Shown in pieces: positions 57,985-64,000 of a stretch of DNA of 64,000 nt. The notes beneath the pieces were generated by a model. It worked only from the letters and a program-made list of their open reading frames with translations, searched no databases and had not been told where the DNA came from. Positions within the stretch are counted from its first letter, which is position 1. Each line of letters begins with the position of its first letter. This stretch comes from Mesostigma viride (taxonomy: Eukaryota > Streptophyta > Mesostigmatophyceae > Mesostigmatales > Mesostigmataceae): contig RPFO01000448.1 in NCBI GenBank assembly GCA_009746045.1, positions 2,641,509 through 2,705,508 on the forward strand, written 5' to 3'. A program made the position numbers and the translations under genes.

Positions 57985-59158
57985 CACCCCATGTGCCCAC
58001 CCCATGTGCCCACCCCATGTCCCCACCCCATGTCCCCACCCCATGTTCCACCCCATGTGCCCACCCCATGTCCCCACCCCATGTCCCCACCCCATGTGCC
58101 CACCCCATGTTCCCACCCCATGTTCCACCCCATGTGCCCACCCCATGTCCCCACCCCATGTCCCCACCCCATGTGCCCACCCCATGTTCCACCCCATGTG
58201 CCCACCCCATGTCCCCACCCCATGTCCCCACCCCATGTCCCCACCCCATGTTCCCACCCCATGTGCCCACCCCATGTGCCCACCCCATGTGCCCACCCCA
58301 TGTTCCACCCCATGTGCCCACCCCATGTCCCCACCCCATGTGCCCACCCCATGTCCCCACCCCATGTCCCCACCCCATGTCCCCACCCCATGTCCCCACC
58401 CCATGTCCCCACCCCATGTTCCCACCCCATGTTCCCACCCCATGTGCCCACCCCATGTCCCCACCCCATGTGCCCACCCCATGTGCCCACCCCATGTGCC
58501 CACCCCATGTTCCACCCCATGTGCCCACCCCATGTCCCCACCCCATGTCCCCACCCCATGTCCCCACCCCATGTTCCCACCCCATGTGCCCACCCCATGT
58601 TCCCACCCCATGTCCCCACCCCATGTCCCCACCCCATGTCCCCACCCCATGTCCCCACCCCATGTCCCCACCCCATGTTCCCACCCCATGTTCCCACCCC
58701 ATGTGCCCACCCCATGTTCTCACCCCATGTGCCCACCCCATGTCCCCACCCCATGTCCCCACCCCATGTGCCCACCCCATGTGCCCACCCCATGTGCCCA
58801 CCCCATGTCCCCACCCCATGTCCCCACCCCATGTGCCCACCCCATGTCCCCACCCCATGTGCCCACCCCATGTGCCCACCCCATGTCCCCACCCCATGTC
58901 CCCACCCCATGTTCCACCCCATGTGCCCACCCCATGTCCCCACCCCATGTCCCCACCCCATGTCCCCACCCCATGTTCCCACCCCATGTTCCCACCCCAT
59001 GTGCCCACCCCATGTTCCACCCCATGTGCCCACCCCATGTCCCCACCCCATGTGCCCACCCCATGTTCCCACCCCATGTGCCCACCCCATGTTCCCACCC
59101 CATGTTCCCACCCCATGTGCCCGTTCCCACCCCATGTCCCCACCCCATGTTCTCACCC
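57985..59158. repeat. CCCCATG 13-bp satellite array, 1.2 kb
   Basis: About 90 units of CCCCATGTNCCCA (N is G, C or T) with occasional 12-bp units (CCCCATGTTCCA) and a CTCA variant. Multi-frame Pro/Cys/His-rich reading frames reflect the absence of stops in the unit. Confidence 0.97.
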
Positions 59159-59180
59159 CACTAATTAACCCAACCCTACC

Positions 59181-59243
59181 CCCTAAACCCTAAACCCTAA
59201 ACCCTAAACCCTAAACCCTAAACCCTAAACCCTAAACCCTAAA
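59181..59243. repeat. Interstitial telomere-type repeat, nine CCCTAAA units
   Basis: Nine perfect CCCTAAA units, the Arabidopsis-type telomere repeat (TTTAGGG on the other strand), lie 20 bp beyond the CCCCATG array and are followed by CCCCATGTACC. At a true end this orientation would face left, yet 59 kb lies to the left, so the tract is internal in this assembly. Confidence 0.95.
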
Positions 59244-59783
59244 CCCCATGTACCATTTACCAGTGCAGCCGTAGCACACTGCAGCGTCGATCCCTTTTTG
59301 GATGGGTGTCTGAAGGGTAGCATGAGTCTTCTAGATTACCATGCGTTTGGTAAACCGCGTCTCATGTCGGATGGCTAGCAGCCTGCAACACGAGGCGTGT
59401 GATTTGCCTATAATGACCTTGCGACACTACCAGTCATGTACGGCAATGATCCAGCAGACAAGTTAGCGTCTTCCCGTGGGAAGGGAATGACATGAATGCG
59501 ATGCAGCGAGTGGTGTTGACAGCAGCTGTGGCTTGCCTTGGGGCATGAGAGAAGAGGGGAGACTCTGATTCCCCTCTCGTCGTGCAACAAACAGGGATGG
59601 ACAGCACTAATATCGTGCTCCCCAACTGGACCGTGTGAATCATTAATGGATTAATGGGAATGGGATGCGCACAGCTCACCGGGATTCCTGCTGGTGGAAT
59701 TCCAGCCGCTTGTATTTCCTTCCCATGATTTTTGCATAAGTCTGTCTCTCTTTCTTTGTGCATGCTGAGATTATCAACAACTA

Positions 59784-59995
59784 ATAATAATGCTCTACTA
59801 CATAATGATGTACTACTATCATAATGATGTACTACTATCATAATAATGCTCTACTACATAATGATGTACTACTATCATAATAATGCTCTACTACATAATG
59901 ATGTACTACTATCATAATAATGCTCTACTACATAATGATGTACTACTATCATAATGATGTACTACTACATAATGATGTACTACTATCATAACTTC
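59784..59995. repeat. About 35-bp AT-rich minisatellite
   Basis: Alternating blocks CTCTACTACATAATGATG and TACTACTATCATAATAATG are repeated about five to six times. The CTACTACTACTATCATAATA string at 100-118 is similar. Confidence 0.85.
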
Positions 59996-60068
59996 ATGCT
60001 CAATTTGGGTTTGTCCATGTCTAGTGCCCACCAGCCGCAAGCCTCGTCCCGCCCCACCAGGGTCAAAT

Positions 60069-60290
60069 GCCCTGTTGGGTCCATAATGCTGTTGGGTCAA
60101 TAGTTCTGTTGGGTCCATAGCCCGGTTGGATCCATAGCGCTGTTGGGTCAATTGTTCTGTTGGGTCAATTGTGCTGTTGGGTCGATGGTTCTGTTGGGTA
60201 AATTGTTCTGTTGGGTCGATGGTTCTTTTGGGTCAATAGTTCTGTTGGGTCCATCGCCCTATTGGGCTAGCACCCATGTTGGGTGCATAC
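60069..60290. repeat. 18-bp TTCTGTTGGGTCAATAG minisatellite
   Basis: About twelve degenerate units (CTGTTGGGTCCATAG, CTGTTGGGTCAATTGTT, CTGTTGGGTCGATGG). Non-coding. Confidence 0.9.
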
Positions 60291-60561
60291 CAAGGTCGGA
60301 CGGCACCTATGGTGAACCAGTTGCCGTGCATGATGCATCCGCAGCTCCCCTCGCGCACCAGATCTCGCATCCCCACTCCTCCATCAAGCCTGCATGACCC
60401 CCCAAGCAGGCTTGCCCATGCGCCACCCCACTGCCCACCCCTGTCTAGCGACCCTTATGATTGTGTCCATACCCTTACAATTGTCTCCTTGATACCCGTG
60501 CCCTACGCGTGTGTCATGCCGCCGTGGGGGACTCACTGTTGACATGCCTGCGGCTTCGCAG

Positions 60562-60628
60562 GGCGACGTCGCAGGGTCCCTGGAGCTCTTCAACAGCGCC
60601 CTGGAGCGCGACGCGTCCATGGCACCCT
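60562..60628 (+). CDS. Possible isolated exon encoding a TPR-like helix
   Basis: A CTTCGCAG acceptor-like site precedes GDVAGSLELFNSALERDASM AP, which fits the tetratricopeptide consensus (G-D...G-S-L-E-L-F..A-L-E.D). A donor-like CCCT|GTGCGTG follows. No adjoining exon could be joined, and the giant pentanucleotide array begins 35 bp later, so it would be in the next intron. It may be a broken gene. Confidence 0.3.
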
Positions 60629-60662
60629 GTGCGTGCACACGCCTCGAGTTTCATGGGGGGTT

Positions 60663-62064
60663 TGTTATTGTATTGTATTGTATTGTATTGTATTGTATTG
60701 TATTGTATTGTATTGTATTGTATTGTATTGTATTGTATTGTATTGTATTGTATTGTATTGTATTGTATTGTATTGTATTGTATTGTATTGTATTGTATTG
60801 TATTGTATTGTATTGTATTGTATTGTATTGTATTGTATTGTATTGTATTGTATTGTATTGTATTGTATTGTGTTGTATTGTATTGTATTGTATTGTATTG
60901 TATTGTATTGTATTGTATTGTATTGTATTGTATTGTATTGTATTGTATTGTATTGTATTGTATTGTATTGTATTGTATTGTATTGTATTGTATTGTATTG
61001 TATTGTATTGTATTGTATTGTCTTGTCTTGTGTTGTGTTGTGTTGTGTTGTGTTGTGTTGTGTTGTGTTGTGTTGTGTTGTGTCGTGTCGTGTCGTGTCG
61101 TGTCGTGTCGTGTCGTGTCGTGTCGTGTCGTGTCGTGTCGTGTCGTGTCGTGTCGTGTCGTGTCGTGTCGTGTCGTGTCGTGTCGTGTCGTGTCGTGTCG
61201 TGTCGTGTCGTGTCGTGTCGTGTCGTGTCGTGTCGTGTCGTGTCGTGTCGTGTCGTGTCGTGTCGTGTCGTGTCGTGTCGTGTCGTGTCGTGTCGTGTCG
61301 TGTCGTGTCGTGTCGTGTCGTGTCGTGTCGTGTCGTGTCGTGTCGTGTCGTGTCGTGTCGTGTCGTGTCGTGTCGTGTCGTGTCGTGTCGTGTCGTGTCG
61401 TGTCGTGTCGTGTCGTGTCGTGTCGTGTCGTGTCGTGTCGTGTCGTGTCGTGTCGTGTCGTGTCGTGTCGTGTCGTGTCGTGTCGTGTCGTGTCGTGTCG
61501 TGTCGTGTCGTGTCGTGTCGTGTCGTGTCGTGTCGTGTCGTGTCGTGTCGTGTCGTGTCGTGTCGTGTCGTGTCGTGTCGTGTCGTGTCGTGTCGTGTCG
61601 TGTCGTGTCGTGTCGTGTCGTGTCGCGTCGCGTCGCGTCGTGTCGTGTCGTGTTGTGCTGTGTTGTCTTGTGTTGTATTGTATTTTATTGTGTTGTGTTG
61701 TGTTGTGTCGTGTTGTGTCGTGTCGTGTCGTGTCGTGTCGTGTCGTGTCGTGTCGTGTCGTGTCGTGTCGTGTCGTGTCGTGTCGTGTCGTGTCGTGTCG
61801 TGTCGTGTCGTGTCGTGTCGTGTCGTGTCGTGTCGTGTCGTGTCGTGTCGTGTCGTGTCGTGTCGTGTCGTGTCGTGTCGTGTCGTGTCGTGTCGTGTCG
61901 TGTCGTGTCGTGTCGTGTCGTGTCGTGTCGTGTCGTGTCGTGTCGTGTCGCGTCGCGTCGCGTCGTGTCCTGTCGTATCGTGTCGTGTCGTGTCGTGTCG
62001 TGTCGTGTCGTGTCGTGTCGTGTTGTCTTGTGTTGTGTTGTATTGCATTGTATTGTATTGTATT
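60663..62064. repeat. Pentanucleotide array with stepwise block variants, 1.4 kb
   Basis: Blocks run TATTG (60663-61020, one TGTTG), TCTTG x2, TGTTG x10, TGTCG (61081-61620), CGTCG x3, back through TGTTG/TCTTG to TATTG (about 61675), then TGTTG, TGTCG (about 61720-61950), CGTCG x3, TGTCG, TGTTG and TATTG to 62064. Long Cys/Arg/Val frames are artefacts. Confidence 0.97.
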
Positions 62065-63505
62065 GCGTTTTTTACTTTCTGCTTATTATTACCAGCTGCT
62101 TGTGGAGGACTAGGGAAACCGGCCAGCAGCGTCAATCTGGAAAAGGCGGGAATGCATGTCAGTGGTCAGGCAGCACGCCTGGTAAAGTCCCTGGGGAGCT
62201 CATCTGAGTTGGGCATGAGTCAGGACGGGCTGGTTGTCTTTGAGGTGCATGTGAGGAGCCAGAATGGGATTCGTAGGTGACATCAATGTCGGAGATGTCC
62301 CTGCAGTAAGGATAGCCTGCGCCAGGGATGAACCAGGGTGCAGATCAGGGTGTTCAGCAACGCGGTTATGGACAAGGATCCGCTCTTGTTGTTGTATTCT
62401 CGTGCTCGCAGAGGTTTCCAACGCTTGAACCGTGTTGTGACGTGTGCAAAATTTAGATGTAAGGTTGCTCGCGCAAAGTTTATGCTTCAATATGTCTTTA
62501 CACAGTAACTCCTTTTTAAAGGCAAATGGAAGGACTTAGTTTGTTGCTTTCTTGTGCAAGGGTAGCCTATCTAATGGTTGCCCCTGGTGGACTTTTGCTC
62601 TGGATAGTAGGCTTTGCGGGCGCTTCCCCTTAAAGTGGGCGCTTTGCCCAGTTATAGTATACCAAGATGCTGGCCTGCTGCCTTTGTTTTTCTCCTGCCC
62701 TCACCCCTTATACTGCGGTTTCGTGCCCTCATTAACATGCCCACGTTTGCTTTACCTGCGGGTTAATTTTGCTTACCTGCTTGTTAGGGTTGCTAACATG
62801 TCCCCATACCCTATACCCTGTCTTCTGTGCACACCTGCATACCCCACCAACGCTGGATGTGATGGGGGTCCACTGCACGCTCGTCGTGGCACGTTGAATG
62901 ACCCTCGGGACGACACTGCTGCTGGCGCCTGGGGGGGTTCCGCCGGTCAGACCTGTGGCAGCGCGGCCTGACACTCTACTACCTGAAAGAGTAGGTATTA
63001 ACCTGGTCCAAGGTATTGATGTGAATATTAGCTATCTCCACTATCTTATCCAACCTGGTCGTTCCATTCTGTGTTTGAGTGTTACTTCAGCGACGGCTTC
63101 GCAGGGCAATCCTTTTTGAGGATGGCTTCCGATATTGTTGATGTTGGTACTGCTGTTGGGTAAGGATGTGTGTTAGCAGAGCGACCTCCTCTTTCCCACT
63201 TAGTGGAGAATGTGGTGGGGGGTGGAAGGGGGGACAGGGCGGCGCAGGGGAGAATGCAGGGGCGGAGACGGGTGGAAATTTTTTTCGAAGTGGTGTTATT
63301 TTTCATTGTATTTTATAGTTTTTTTTTTACCTTGCATTTAGGTGCTTCATACGCATCTCTGCAAGGGCAGACACTTATCAAGATACCATATTTAAAAAAT
63401 ATATAAATAATATTAATAAAACGTATCATGCCAATTATGGTGACAGCGCAGTGAAGCGACAATCACAGTGACCTGCTTGCCCGGGATGTCAGTGGAGAAT
63501 GCTGG
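62065..63505. other. No recognisable gene
   Basis: Unique-looking sequence with no known domain. A T-rich run lies at about 63275-63330 and AT-rich sequence at 63385-63425. Confidence 0.4.
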
Positions 63506-63509
63506 CCGC

Positions 63510-63642
63510 AGCTTTGCATTCCTTGGAATGCTAGCATTTGCCTTGCAGTTTTTGGGATGCTAGCATTAGCCTTGCACTCTTTGGTATGCTGGCATGAGCC
63601 TTGCAGTCCTTGGGATGCTGGCATTAGCCTTGCATACCTTTG
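63510..63642. repeat. Short minisatellite, about 35-bp unit
   Basis: Four to five degenerate units of GCCTTGCAGTCCTTGGGATG plus CTGGCATTA. Non-coding. Confidence 0.8.
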
Positions 63643-63840
63643 CACACGCTCGCTTTTGGAGATGTGCTGGTTTGGTGGGTATTTGGGGGCTTGCAGCAGG
63701 TTTTGTCAGGACGAGGTTTCAGTACTCGGGATGGGGGCCGGGGTATGCTGCTGGCAGCTGGCCGCGCGCATATCCCAGCGTCCACGGTTGTTGTCAGGGC
63801 TCGCGCTCGCTGGGTCGACCGCACTTTGCTACGGAAGTAT

Positions 63841-64000
63841 TCATGGGTCGTCTAGTGCGCGCGCCTCATGGCATGAGGTCTTTCTGGATGTAGTCATGGG
63901 TTCTCTAGTGCGCGCGCCTCATGGCATGAGGTCTTTCTGGATGTAGTCATGGGTCGTCTAGTGCGCGCGCCTCATGGCATGAGGTCTTTCTGGATGTAGT
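63841..64000. repeat. 53-bp tandem repeat running off the right edge
   Basis: Three nearly perfect copies (63841, 63894, 63947) of a unit beginning TCATGGGTCGTCTAGTGCGC and ending TTTCTGGATGTAG. The array continues past the window. Confidence 0.95.

Noticed and set aside
57841-59193. Frames of about 390-450 codons rich in Pro, Cys and His or Gly and Trp
   Set aside because: Product of the 13-bp CCCCATG satellite. Several overlapping frames are equally open.
5756-62064. CRISPR array
   Set aside because: All tandem arrays here lack unique spacers of constant length, and the sequence is eukaryotic.
60461-62280. Frames of 500-590 codons rich in Cys, Arg and Val
   Set aside because: Product of the pentanucleotide array.

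Overview
The window is eukaryotic nuclear DNA. Its genes carry GT-AG introns in good phase, it is full of retroelement and DNA-transposon remains, and it has very long simple-sequence arrays. An axonemal dynein gene implies motile cilia. Nine copies of CCCTAAA (Arabidopsis-type telomere repeat) and a Penelope-like retroelement with an N-terminal GIY-YIG nuclease, an arrangement reported from green algae and other protists, point to a flagellate alga or related protist. The species cannot be fixed from this sequence.

I support four substantial host genes and two small ones. They are: a minus-strand DNAH1-like dynein heavy chain running off the left edge (145-1588); a two-exon small secreted acidic protein (4250-4767, +); a two-exon beta-grasp-like protein (32287-32736, +, tentative); a five-exon type II membrane protein with a FAM20/PI4K-like atypical kinase domain (33944-41300, +); and an intronless CaMKK-type kinase with two C-terminal cyclic-nucleotide-binding domains (49954-53100, -). 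One TPR-like exon (60562-60628, +) is tentative. The kinase genes lie in the quieter half of the window. No operon-like organisation exists.

Mobile DNA dominates 5.5-27.6 kb. One LINE family is present as ORF1, RT and 3'-end fragments (6.5-8.3, 21.0-22.3, 22.7-23.0, 23.5-24.0, 25.9-26.4 and 46.4-48.2 kb). A Penelope-like element occupies about 12.2-20.5 kb. Its RT frame is split by a 1.69-kb TTAA-flanked, piggyBac-like non-autonomous element, and a second inverted copy of that element lies at 9.88-11.58 kb. Short GAGACAAC-type repeats, MITEs and a hAT-like element fill much of the rest.

The right end (54.7-62.1 kb) is a satellite block. It runs, in order: a 3.1-kb AACACAC array with a higher-order period near 0.85-0.9 kb; a 134-bp MITE; a 1.2-kb CCCCATG satellite; an interstitial CCCTAAA tract; two minisatellites; and a 1.4-kb pentanucleotide array. 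Other large arrays are a 1-kb CATC array (24.8-25.8 kb) and a 0.2-kb CCA array (5.75-5.96 kb).

Stretches of 1.59-4.25, 8.5-9.88, 27.6-32.2, 41.3-46.4, 48.2-49.95 and 62.1-64.0 kb contain no gene I can recognise.
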